Assembly: GCA_905236195.1 (NCBI GenBank)
Contig: CAJOOX010000051.1
Location: forward strand, 1 to 16,433
DNA from: an uncultured Bacteroidales bacterium
Lineage (GTDB): Bacteria; Bacteroidota; Bacteroidia; Bacteroidales; UBA3663
Direction of reading: 5' to 3'
DNA length: 16,433 nucleotides
The translations under genes and the position numbers were made by a program. This document shows positions 1-6,519 of the stretch, in pieces (positions within the stretch are counted from its first letter, which is position 1; the number at the start of each line of letters is the position of its first letter). The notes below the pieces were generated by a model. That model was not told the origin of the DNA and made no database searches. It saw only the letters and a list, made by a program, of their open reading frames with translations.

Positions 1-40
1 CGCCCGTAAAGCGGTCGATGAGGAGATGATAAATCATCAT
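1..40 (-). CDS. Start of an unidentified gene downstream of uvrC, cut by the window edge
   Basis: Reading the minus strand from 40, an ATG overlaps the uvrC stop codon as ATGA and opens a frame of 13 codons that is still open at the edge, giving MMIYHLLIDRFTG. The 4-nt overlap suggests translational coupling to uvrC and membership of the same operon. The segment IYHLLIDRF faintly resembles the first beta strand of GH13 alpha-amylase-type enzymes, which often reads like IYQIFIDRF. Thirteen residues cannot settle the family, so no function is assigned. An alternative start is the second ATG, one codon later. Confidence 0.4.
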   Translation of the reverse strand, partial: MMIYHLLIDRFTG

Positions 41-1959
41 TTTTTGTCAGAGGTTTCACGTGGAACATTATCGAAATAATCACGAATTAGTTTTGCTTTG
101 GCGGGACCGACAACTCCGGACAAAGCAGCAAGAGGCGCTTCTTTAACCCGCTTGAGACTATGGAACTCGCGTAGGAGTGCCTGCTGTGTTTTAGGGCCGA
201 TTCCGGGTATCTCTTCGAACTCAGAACGCAGCTGAGATTTGGCACGTTTCTGACGATGGAAAGTAATGGCGAAACGATGGACTTCATCCTGTATTCTTTC
301 GAGCAGATGAAAGAGCGAAGACCCTTGTTTGACATCCACAGCCCGAGGCGGTTCTCCAAAAAGCATCTGCCTTGTTCGATGGTGTTCGTTCTTGACGAGT
401 CCTCCGACAGGAATGTCGAGCTTGGCACTGATTTCGTTCAACCTTTCCTGGGTTATTTCCCCCTGTAACTGCATCATCAGATATTGGCGACGCAGGTCGG
501 AAAGTGCCTCCTCTATGACGTGCATCTGGCCGATACCGCCATCGGCGAGTATCAGGTCTGGCAGGTTTCCCTCCTCCTCCACCACACGTTTGTAGCGACG
601 CATGACAACCTCGTGCATCGAAGCATAATCGTCAGCTCCTACAACAGTTCGAATATTGAATTTTCGATACTGGCTTTTATCCGGTTTCCCGTTAGAGAAA
701 ACCACACAAGCTGCAACAGCATCTGAACCGGAGATATTGGAGTTGTCGAAGCTCTCGATACGGAGCGGGAGTTTGGGTAAGCCTAACTGTTTCTGTATCT
801 CGGTAAGCAGCCGGGTAGTCCTTTGTTCGGGATTTAGTTTTTCGGCCTGTTTGAGCTGGTCAATGCGATACTGTCGGAGGTTCTTTTCGGCGAACTCCAG
901 AAGCCGTCGTTTATCACCTCGCTGCGGTATTGTCAACGTTACTCCTTCCGGAGTCAATGAAGGTTCAAAAGGCACCAGAATTTCTACAGCCTGACTCTCA
1001 AAACGTTCTCGCATCTCAGTGATACCTATGGCAAGTACATCGGCTTTATCCTCGTCAATCTGTTTCTTATATTCAATAGTATAACTGGAAACGACGGCGC
1101 CATGAACCAAATGAAAAAAAGTTACAAATGCTGTCTGATCCTCCTCTTCGTAGGCGAACACATCGACATTGTGAATTGATGGCGGAACGATATTAGCCTT
1201 GGCACGATAGCCCTCAATCAGTTCAATTCTGCGTTTGATATCGGCAGCTTCCTCGAACTTCATCTCCCCTGCTTTAGCCATCATTTCCTGACGGAGCAGC
1301 GACAACAGTTCCTGGGTATGACCCTTGAGAATCTGTTTCACCTGGTCGATATATTCATTATATGTTTCATGTGAAACTTTCGAAATACAGGGTGCATCGC
1401 ACTTTCCTATATGGTATTTGAGACAGGCTTTATATCCCTTGGTTTCAATCATCTGGGGTTTAAGATTGAGACTGCATGTACGCAGTTTGAAGGTCTTTTC
1501 GAAGAATTCTATCAGCACCTTTCCTACACCGACATTTGTATATGGGCCAAAATATTGGGAACCGTCTTTGATGAGACTACGTGTAAGGAACACGCGTGGG
1601 AAATCTTCATTCCGGACACAAATCCATGGATATGTTTTACCATCCTTGAGGAGCACGTTGAACTTAGGTTGATGCTCCTTTATCATCCGGTTTTCAAGAT
1701 TCAATGCATCAATTTCCGTATTTACAACCACGTACTTCAAATCGTAAATCTGACGAACAAGACGGGCAGTACGCGCTGATTCATGTTCCTTGGTGAAATA
1801 GGAATTGACACGACGCTTCAGGTTTTTGGCCTTACCTACATAGATAATTGTGCCCTCCTTGTCGTAGTAGCGATAGACGCCGGGCAAGTCGGGCATATTA
1901 TCGACAATCTCTTTGAGATAATCGAAGCGGGGATTGAGTTTAGCCTGTACCAAAGTCAA
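37..1959 (-). CDS. uvrC: UvrABC excinuclease subunit C
   Basis: UvrC makes both incisions around a lesion during nucleotide excision repair, acting with UvrA and UvrB. The order of domains is complete: GIY-YIG nuclease (PGVYRYY at 26-32, YVGKAK at 40-45), four cysteines at 162, 179, 187 and 191 in the place of the family's iron-sulfur site, a UVR helical pair at about 220-250 that contacts UvrB, the RNase H-like second nuclease (D405 in SFDNSNISG, D473 in LADGG, H561 in DEVHRF), and C-terminal helix-hairpin-helix repeats (EIPGIGPK at 583-590). At 640 residues it is longer than the roughly 610 usual in relatives, because about 25 residues rich in charge and Gln are inserted at 488-513. The start is TTG, overlapping the apt stop as TTGA. 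No ATG is available before the GIY-YIG domain. Two parS-like sites lie inside the gene. Confidence 0.96.
   Translation of the reverse strand: MTLVQAKLNPRFDYLKEIVDNMPDLPGVYRYYDKEGTIIYVGKAKNLKRRVNSYFTKEHESARTARLVRQIYDLKYVVVNTEIDALNLENRMIKEHQPKFNVLLKDGKTYPWICVRNEDFPRVFLTRSLIKDGSQYFGPYTNVGVGKVLIEFFEKTFKLRTCSLNLKPQMIETKGYKACLKYHIGKCDAPCISKVSHETYNEYIDQVKQILKGHTQELLSLLRQEMMAKAGEMKFEEAADIKRRIELIEGYRAKANIVPPSIHNVDVFAYEEEDQTAFVTFFHLVHGAVVSSYTIEYKKQIDEDKADVLAIGITEMRERFESQAVEILVPFEPSLTPEGVTLTIPQRGDKRRLLEFAEKNLRQYRIDQLKQAEKLNPEQRTTRLLTEIQKQLGLPKLPLRIESFDNSNISGSDAVAACVVFSNGKPDKSQYRKFNIRTVVGADDYASMHEVVMRRYKRVVEEEGNLPDLILADGGIGQMHVIEEALSDLRRQYLMMQLQGEITQERLNEISAKLDIPVGGLVKNEHHRTRQMLFGEPPRAVDVKQGSSLFHLLERIQDEVHRFAITFHRQKRAKSQLRSEFEEIPGIGPKTQQALLREFHSLKRVKEAPLAALSGVVGPAKAKLIRDYFDNVPRETSDKK
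52..67. other. parS-like ParB-binding site 1, inside the 3' end of uvrC
   Basis: GGTTTCACGTGGAACA matches the widely conserved parS consensus TGTTTCACGTGAAACA at 14 of 16 positions, and the central CACGTG is intact. One of the two differences (A to G) gives a GGAAC arm, a variant found in other bacterial parS sites. It sits in the codons of the poorly conserved tail of UvrC. The assignment rests on similarity and on two further sites nearby. Confidence 0.65.
1363..1378. other. parS-like ParB-binding site 2, inside uvrC
   Basis: TGTTTCATGTGAAACT matches the parS consensus at 14 of 16 positions. The arms TGTTTCA and TGAAAC are intact and the central CACGTG has become CATGTG. It lies about 1.3 kb from site 1 and 1.6 kb from site 3, in codons just after the UvrC cysteine cluster. 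It would be weak evidence alone and gains weight from its neighbours. Confidence 0.6.
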
Positions 1960-2480
1960 TAAACGATCAGTGAATCAACTTGGACATCGTCAGGGAAAAC
2001 AGAACGTCCGTTGAGGGCTGAAAGTTCAATTATGAAGTTTACATAAATCTTCTTGACTCCGAGTTTTTTAACCAGGTCGTAAGCGGCCTTCATGGTACCT
2101 CCGGTAGCGAGAAGATCATCGTGGATGAGGACAACATCGTCAGTTGTGAGGGCATCCTTATGAATCTCAATAGAGTCAAATCCGTACTCTTTTTCGTACT
2201 TCTGAGAATAGGTTTCAGCAGGCAATTTACCAGGCTTACGCATAGTTACAAAACCGGCACCTATATTGTTTGCCACAACTGGACCCATAATGAAACCACG
2301 GCTTTCAATACCAAGTACCTTAGTGATACCCTTGTCCTTATACATCTCGGACATACCGACGGAAAGTTCGTGAAGACACTCAGGATTTTTGAAGAGCGTA
2401 GTTACGTCACGGAAGAGGATACCCGGTTTTGGGAAATCCTGAATTGAGCGAATGTTCGCTTTGATGAGATCAATGTTCAT
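1956..2480 (-). CDS. apt: Adenine phosphoribosyltransferase
   Basis: Apt converts adenine and PRPP to AMP and pyrophosphate in the cytoplasm, salvaging free adenine. The 174-residue length is typical. Family motifs are all present: FPKPGILFRDVTTL at 16-29, ESRGF at 59-63, RKPGKLP at 81-87, and the PRPP-binding loop VLIHDDLLATGGT at 117-129 with its acidic pair followed by TGGT. The ATG start is followed at once by the family's usual N-terminal helix. It is 54 nt downstream of mnmG with no terminator in the gap, and its TGA overlaps the TTG of uvrC, so it is probably expressed in one transcript with both and translationally coupled to uvrC. Confidence 0.97.
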   Translation of the reverse strand: MNIDLIKANIRSIQDFPKPGILFRDVTTLFKNPECLHELSVGMSEMYKDKGITKVLGIESRGFIMGPVVANNIGAGFVTMRKPGKLPAETYSQKYEKEYGFDSIEIHKDALTTDDVVLIHDDLLATGGTMKAAYDLVKKLGVKKIYVNFIIELSALNGRSVFPDDVQVDSLIVY

Positions 2481-2534
2481 ATAAAAAAGTTGATTATTGT
2501 GAAGTTTATTATTTAATAAGGAGAAGTAAATACA

Positions 2535-4427
2535 TCAACGCCCCAGTAATACCAAGAGAATGTTTATATCGGCAGGTGAAACACCTGGAATACGTGAAGC
2601 CTGGGCAATATTGACAGGTCTGATGCGAGATAGTTTTTGACGGGCCTCTATGGTGAGTTGAGATAACATATTGTAGTCGATATCTTTCGGAAGTCTTACT
2701 TTCTCAAGACGAGATATCTTGTCGGCAATAATTCGCTCGCGTTCGATATAACCTGCATATTTAATTCGGATTTCAGTTGCTTCGATGATTTCTTCCCTAC
2801 GGTTTGAAATGGATTCCAAAGCATCGTTCAATTCAGGAATAAAATCCTTCAGAATTTGAAATGAAAGTTCAGGTCTCTCAAGGAGACTGATGAGTTTGCA
2901 GCCTTCTTTGAGCGTAGATGATCCAATCTGTGAAAGAGAATCATTGAAAGAAAGTTTCACGTGAAACGAACGACAAAATTCTAACAGCTTTTCGATGCTT
3001 TCTTTTTTAGAAATCATGAGGTCGTATCTGTATTGGTCAGCAAGACCCATTGCATAACCCTTTGGCGTGAGTCGCATATCTGCATCATCCTGTCGAAGCA
3101 AGATGCGATATTCAGCACGCGAAGTAAACATTCTGTAAGGTTCGTCTACTCCCTTTGTGACCAGGTCGTCAATCAATACACCAATATACGCTTCGTCGCG
3201 TCCTAAAATGAAAGGATCTTCTCCCCTCACCCTTATTGCTGCATTTATTCCGGCTACCAATCCCTGACCGGCTGCTTCCTCATAACCGGTAGTTCCGTTG
3301 ACTTGTCCGGCGAGGAAAAGATTTTCTATCACTTTGGATTCCAGAGAATGAGTCAACTGAGTCGGATCGAAAAAATCATATTCGATGGCATAACCCGGAC
3401 GATATATTTCCGCATGTTCCAATGCTGGTATTTTTCTCAGTGCCTCATACTGGATTTCTATTGGAAGTGAAGAAGAGAATCCATTGAGATAATATTCCTG
3501 AGTATCGTTTCCTTCCGGTTCGAGAAAAAGCAGATGATGATCCTTATCAGGAAAAGTGACAAGTTTAGTCTCGATGGACGGACAGTAACGCGGACCTATG
3601 CTTTGAATCTGACCATTGTAAAGTGGTGAATCCGGTAAACCGCGACGCAGTACTTCATGAACTGCCTCGTTGGTCTGAATGGTCCAACAGGACATCTGCG
3701 GAAGATCGTGATGCGCCTCATAATCGAGAAACGAAAATTTATGGAAATCGGTTTCACCATTTTGACATTCTGCTTTGCTAAAGTCGATGGTACGCCCGTC
3801 AATTCGCACAGGTGTTCCGGTTTTCATCCGAGCCGTCCGTATTCCCATTTTCTTCAACTGATCGGAAATACCGTAACTGGCAGGTTCGGAAATACGTCCG
3901 CCTTGAATCATGGTACGTCCGATGTGCATCAGTCCGTTGAGAAATGTGCCGGCTGTAAGCACCACCGTTTTGGCTTCGAATTCCACACCCAGCTGTGTTT
4001 TGACACCTGTAATTTTTGGAAGCTCCTCCCCTCCCCCATTTGCGAAAATAAACGAATTGGCAGTATCCTGCCATATGGAGAGATTGGGAGTATTCTCGAG
4101 TATTTTACGCCACGCCCAAATAAACTTTCCGCGATCGGTCTGCGAACGTGGCGACCACATGGCGGGACCTTTCGAACGATTGAGCATACGGAACTGGATG
4201 GAAGTATGGTCAGTGACCTCACCCATCTTGCCGCCAAGGGCATCGATCTCACGTACAATCTGACCTTTCGCTATACCGCCCACGGCCGGATTGCATGACA
4301 TCTGTCCTATTTTGTTCATGTCCATTGTGATGAGACAGGTTTTGGCTCCCATCCTAGCAGCAGCATGCGCAGCTTCACAACCGGCATGTCCACCGCCAAT
4401 CACAACTACATCGTATCGAAATTTCAT
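2535..4427 (-). CDS. mnmG: tRNA uridine-5-carboxymethylaminomethyl modification enzyme, FAD subunit
   Basis: MnmG (GidA) works with the GTPase MnmE to install the carboxymethylaminomethyl group on the wobble uridine of several tRNAs, using FAD and methylene-tetrahydrofolate. Seen here are the dinucleotide-binding GGGHAGCEAA at 11-20, SCNPAVGGIAKG at 44-55, a GPRYCPSIE segment with the conserved cysteine, the second FAD-contacting stretch GTTGYEEAAGQG, the DEPYRMFTSRAEYR block, and the C-terminal helical domain ending SRIPGVSPADINILLVLLGR. The length of 630 residues is normal. It starts 17 nt after ybeY, so the two are surely co-transcribed. In many bacteria gidA borders the replication origin, which fits the gap just upstream of this operon. 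A perfect parS core lies at 2954-2967, in a variable part of the protein. Confidence 0.98.
   Translation of the reverse strand: MKFRYDVVVIGGGHAGCEAAHAAARMGAKTCLITMDMNKIGQMSCNPAVGGIAKGQIVREIDALGGKMGEVTDHTSIQFRMLNRSKGPAMWSPRSQTDRGKFIWAWRKILENTPNLSIWQDTANSFIFANGGGEELPKITGVKTQLGVEFEAKTVVLTAGTFLNGLMHIGRTMIQGGRISEPASYGISDQLKKMGIRTARMKTGTPVRIDGRTIDFSKAECQNGETDFHKFSFLDYEAHHDLPQMSCWTIQTNEAVHEVLRRGLPDSPLYNGQIQSIGPRYCPSIETKLVTFPDKDHHLLFLEPEGNDTQEYYLNGFSSSLPIEIQYEALRKIPALEHAEIYRPGYAIEYDFFDPTQLTHSLESKVIENLFLAGQVNGTTGYEEAAGQGLVAGINAAIRVRGEDPFILGRDEAYIGVLIDDLVTKGVDEPYRMFTSRAEYRILLRQDDADMRLTPKGYAMGLADQYRYDLMISKKESIEKLLEFCRSFHVKLSFNDSLSQIGSSTLKEGCKLISLLERPELSFQILKDFIPELNDALESISNRREEIIEATEIRIKYAGYIERERIIADKISRLEKVRLPKDIDYNMLSQLTIEARQKLSRIRPVNIAQASRIPGVSPADINILLVLLGR
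2953..2968. other. parS-like ParB-binding site 3 (perfect 14-bp core), inside mnmG
   Basis: AGTTTCACGTGAAACG carries an exact 14-bp palindromic core GTTTCACGTGAAAC; only the two outermost bases differ from the 16-bp parS consensus. This is the best of the three sites and by far the hardest to explain by chance. It encodes FHVKL near residues 487-492 of MnmG, a stretch that varies in the family, so protein constraint is unlikely to be the reason for the palindrome. It lies about 2.3 kb from the proposed origin. Confidence 0.85.
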
Positions 4428-4444
4428 TCTACTGACAATTGTAT

Positions 4445-4867
4445 TTATTCAGGAATGGAAAATAAAGAAAGAGCTTTGTCTTCAGCATTCTCCATCACCT
4501 CGCGTTCACCAGGTCCCTTATCATTGATACCGCAGAGATGAAGCACACCGTGGATGATGACACGATGAAGTTCTGTGAGATAAGGCTGGGAAAATTTCTT
4601 GGCGTTGGTTTTAACAGTATCTAGGGAAATAAAAATATCGCCCGATATTTTTTTCTTCTCCGAATAATCGAAAGTAATCACATCCGTGTAATAGTCATGC
4701 TGAAGATACTGCTGATTGACCTCCAGGATTTTGGCGTCATCGCAAAAAACATAAGCTATTTCACCGACACGCTTACCATAACTGTCGGCCACTTCTTTGA
4801 TCCAGGCGCGAATAGGCGTTTTCTGGATATCGGGCATTTCAACGTTCTCTGTTAAAAATGTTATCAT
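4445..4867 (-). CDS. ybeY: Endoribonuclease YbeY, 16S rRNA maturation
   Basis: YbeY is a metal-dependent endoribonuclease needed for 16S rRNA 3'-end maturation and ribosome quality control. The protein read from the ATG at 4867 has 140 residues, as expected, with NQQYLQHDYYTDVITFDY, the GDIFIS strand and the metal motif HGVLHLCGIND followed by KGPGER. The usual motif is HGxLHLxGYDH. Here the third ligand position is Asp instead of His, which I recall as common in Bacteroidetes YbeY. The frame stays open upstream to 5014, but those 49 codons are unlike the family and overlap a promoter, so the start was placed at 4867, giving MITFLTENVEMP. It heads the ybeY-mnmG-apt-uvrC operon. Confidence 0.95.
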   Translation of the reverse strand: MITFLTENVEMPDIQKTPIRAWIKEVADSYGKRVGEIAYVFCDDAKILEVNQQYLQHDYYTDVITFDYSEKKKISGDIFISLDTVKTNAKKFSQPYLTELHRVIIHGVLHLCGINDKGPGEREVMENAEDKALSLFSIPE

Positions 4868-4927
4868 TACTCTTATATAAAATCTAAAAATAAAAGAGGT
4901 GTTCTGAAAAAGACACACTTTGGAGTG

Positions 4928-4935
4928 CAAAGTTA
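4928..4935 (-). promoter_or_regulatory. Probable promoter -7 element for the ybeY-mnmG-apt-uvrC operon
   Basis: The minus strand reads TAACTTTG here, a match to the Bacteroidetes -7 element TAnnTTTG. No clear TTTG is found 19-21 bp upstream, so the -33 element is weak or absent. A start site a few bases beyond would leave a leader of about 50 nt before the ybeY ATG. An inverted repeat, ACTTTG and CAAAGT with a 5-nt spacer (4917-4933), overlaps the element and could be an operator, though this may be chance. Confidence 0.6.
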
Positions 4936-5038
4936 CTATAAATTTATGAGATAAAGGGTATGAAAGTGAAAATATTTGAGTATTCAGGTAAGAAAGAGGA
5001 TTGATTTGTAACATGGACAGTAATTTTTCGACACAAAA

Positions 5039-5070
5039 TTTGGTGATTAAAAAATAATTATTTATCTTTG
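5039..5070 (+). promoter_or_regulatory. Bacteroidetes-type promoter reading into the putative origin
   Basis: TTTG at 5039-5042 and TATCTTTG at 5063-5070 are separated by 20 bp, which fits the Bacteroidetes primary sigma factor consensus TTTG-N19-21-TAnnTTTG. Transcription would start near 5077 and run rightward. The next gene, nadA, begins some 495 nt later, so the product is either a very long nadA leader or an untranslated RNA crossing the origin region. Only tiny reading frames follow, such as an 8-codon one at 5150. Confidence 0.6.
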
Positions 5071-5082
5071 CAGCCTAAAATA

Positions 5083-5111
5083 ATTCTTATTTTAACATGT
5101 AAAATAGGAAT
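5083..5111 (+). other. 11-bp hairpin just after the 5039-5070 promoter
   Basis: ATTCTTATTTT (5083-5093) pairs with AAAATAGGAAT (5101-5111) across a 7-nt loop, with one G-U pair. It would lie at the very 5' end of the RNA from the promoter just upstream. It is A-T rich and lacks a following U run, so it does not look like an intrinsic terminator. It could stabilise the RNA or be an unpaired-DNA element of the origin. Confidence 0.45.
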
Positions 5112-5137
5112 CATTTCAACAAAGATGTTTAATAAAT

Positions 5138-5579
5138 GGTGAATAAATTATGAACAACGTTGTTGAAAACTATTGAAAACTTTTAGCCTTTAAATTTGGA
5201 AGTTATCAAAGGGCTCCCTTATAACGGGAAATCTGAAATAAGCAAATTTTTTAATCTCAAGTTTTCAAAAACTTTTGAACTGTTTTATCCATATAATTAA
5301 GATGATAAAATAATTCACAACAGAGAAAATAATGGCATAATGGATAAGTGTATAAACAAGAAAAAAGCATAGAAAACAGAATCTTCAGTAAATTGAAGAA
5401 AAGACTCAGCCTCTGTGTTCCATTGAAAGAAAAGTGGATAAAATGTTCATAAAAAATGATAACTCTCCAAGGCTTCAGTTATTCACTTATGCACTCCCCT
5501 ATCATCATCACTATTTAGGGGTTTTGAAGTTAAATTTTTTTTAAATAAAGCATATAAATAATAATGTGTTTATGGATAA
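5138..5579. other. Putative chromosomal replication origin (oriC)
   Basis: This gene-free AT-rich stretch holds a cluster of DnaA-box-like 9-mers (consensus TTATNCACA): 5138-5146 minus TTATTCACC, 5285-5293 plus TTATCCATA, 5311-5319 plus TAATTCACA, 5339-5347 minus TTATCCATT, 5347-5355 minus TTATACACT, 5433-5441 minus TTATCCACT, 5479-5487 plus TTATTCACT, 5487-5495 plus TTATGCACT and 5571-5579 minus TTATCCATA. A strongly AT-rich run at 5530-5566 could be the unwinding element. Supporting context: gene directions diverge from here on both sides, mnmG is close by, and three parS-like sites lie 2-5 kb to the left. No box in the cluster is a perfect consensus; one perfect TTATCCACA lies 1.3 kb to the right. 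The dnaA gene is not in the window. Confidence 0.7.
5153..5164. repeat. 12-bp perfect palindrome AACAACGTTGTT
   Basis: AACAACGTTGTT is its own reverse complement and lies in the left part of the putative origin, followed by two TTGAAAAC copies (5163-5170 and 5173-5180). It may be a protein-binding site. No known factor is assigned. Confidence 0.4.
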
Positions 5580-6519
5580 GTCAAAACTTATAAAAGAAAT
5601 CGAGCGACTCCGCAAGGAAAAGAACGCAGTGATTCTGGCCCATTATTACACGTTGGGTGAAATACAGGATATCGCCGACTTTGTGGGTGACAGTCTGGCG
5701 CTGGCCCAGAAAGCGGCCCAGACAGAAGCCGACATCATCGTGATGTGCGGTGTTCATTTTATGGGAGAGACCTGCAAGATTCTGTGTCCTGAAAAGAAAG
5801 TGCTTGTGCCTGATTTGGAAGCAGGATGTTCTTTGGCCGACTCCTGCCCTGCAGAAGCCTTTGGAGAATTTGTGAAAGCACATCCCGGCTATACGGTACT
5901 TTCATATGTCAATACAACGGCAGCTGTTAAGTATTATACGGATATCGTAGTGACGTCAGGAAATGCACGCAAAGTGGTGGATTCTCTGCCTGAGGATGAA
6001 AAGATCATCTTCGGACCAGACCGTAACCTGGGTGCATATCTCAACGAGGTGACAGGCAGAAACATGCTTCTTTGGGACGGAGCGTGCGATGTGCATGAAA
6101 GATTCTCGCCGGAAGCCATTCTTGCATTGAAAAAAGAACATCCGAATGCCAAAGTACTTGTACATCCCGAATGTAAACGTACAGTTGCGCTGCTCGCCGA
6201 CAAGATAGGTTCGACGGCAGCTCTGCTGAAATATGCAGCAACAGAAAGCAATGCCACAGAATTCATTGTAGCCACCGAATCGGGTATTCTGCATGAGATG
6301 CAGCGTCAGGCTCCTCAGAAAACATTCATACCTGTTCCACCTGAAGTTTCGGAAGGACAGATAGGATGTCATTGTAATGAATGTGCCTACATGCGTCTCA
6401 ATACCCTGGAGAAACTGTATGGTTGTCTGAAAGATGAAAAACCTGAGATACAGGTAGATCCTGCCATTATAGACAGGGCCCGTTTGCCCATCGACCGAAT
6501 GCTAGAACTTTCTAAATGA
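5572..6519 (+). CDS. nadA: Quinolinate synthase A
   Basis: NadA condenses iminoaspartate with dihydroxyacetone phosphate to make quinolinate, the precursor of NAD, using an oxygen-sensitive [4Fe-4S] cluster. From the ATG at 5572 the protein has 315 residues. Three cysteines fit the cluster ligands: C86 in DLEAGCSLAD, C172 in LWDGACDVH and C271 in the CHCNECAYM segment. Also visible are AHYYT at 23-27, HPECK at 198-202 and a C-terminal RLPIDRMLEL. A GTG two codons upstream (5566) is in frame but not needed. The gene shares ATGA with the following U32 gene. Its usual partners nadB and nadC are not adjacent. A DnaA-box-like 9-mer covers its start codon, so expression could respond to DnaA; this is speculative. 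Confidence 0.97.
   Translation: MDKSKLIKEIERLRKEKNAVILAHYYTLGEIQDIADFVGDSLALAQKAAQTEADIIVMCGVHFMGETCKILCPEKKVLVPDLEAGCSLADSCPAEAFGEFVKAHPGYTVLSYVNTTAAVKYYTDIVVTSGNARKVVDSLPEDEKIIFGPDRNLGAYLNEVTGRNMLLWDGACDVHERFSPEAILALKKEHPNAKVLVHPECKRTVALLADKIGSTAALLKYAATESNATEFIVATESGILHEMQRQAPQKTFIPVPPEVSEGQIGCHCNECAYMRLNTLEKLYGCLKDEKPEIQVDPAIIDRARLPIDRMLELSK

Noticed and set aside
3657..4298. 213-codon plus-strand reading frame opposite mnmG
   Set aside because: It lies wholly antisense to a complete, strongly conserved mnmG, and its translation is rich in His, Cys and Arg with no recognisable domain. It is a shadow of the real gene.
4868..5014. N-terminal extension of YbeY by 49 residues
   Set aside because: The family begins near MITFLTENVEMP. 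The extension overlaps a promoter element and has no counterpart in the family.
5191..5198. TAAATTTG as a plus-strand -7 promoter element
   Set aside because: No TTTG lies 19-21 bp upstream, so it is probably a chance match in AT-rich DNA.
5566..5571. GTG start for nadA two codons upstream
   Set aside because: The ATG at 5572 gives a normal N terminus, and there is no ribosome-binding signal favouring the GTG.
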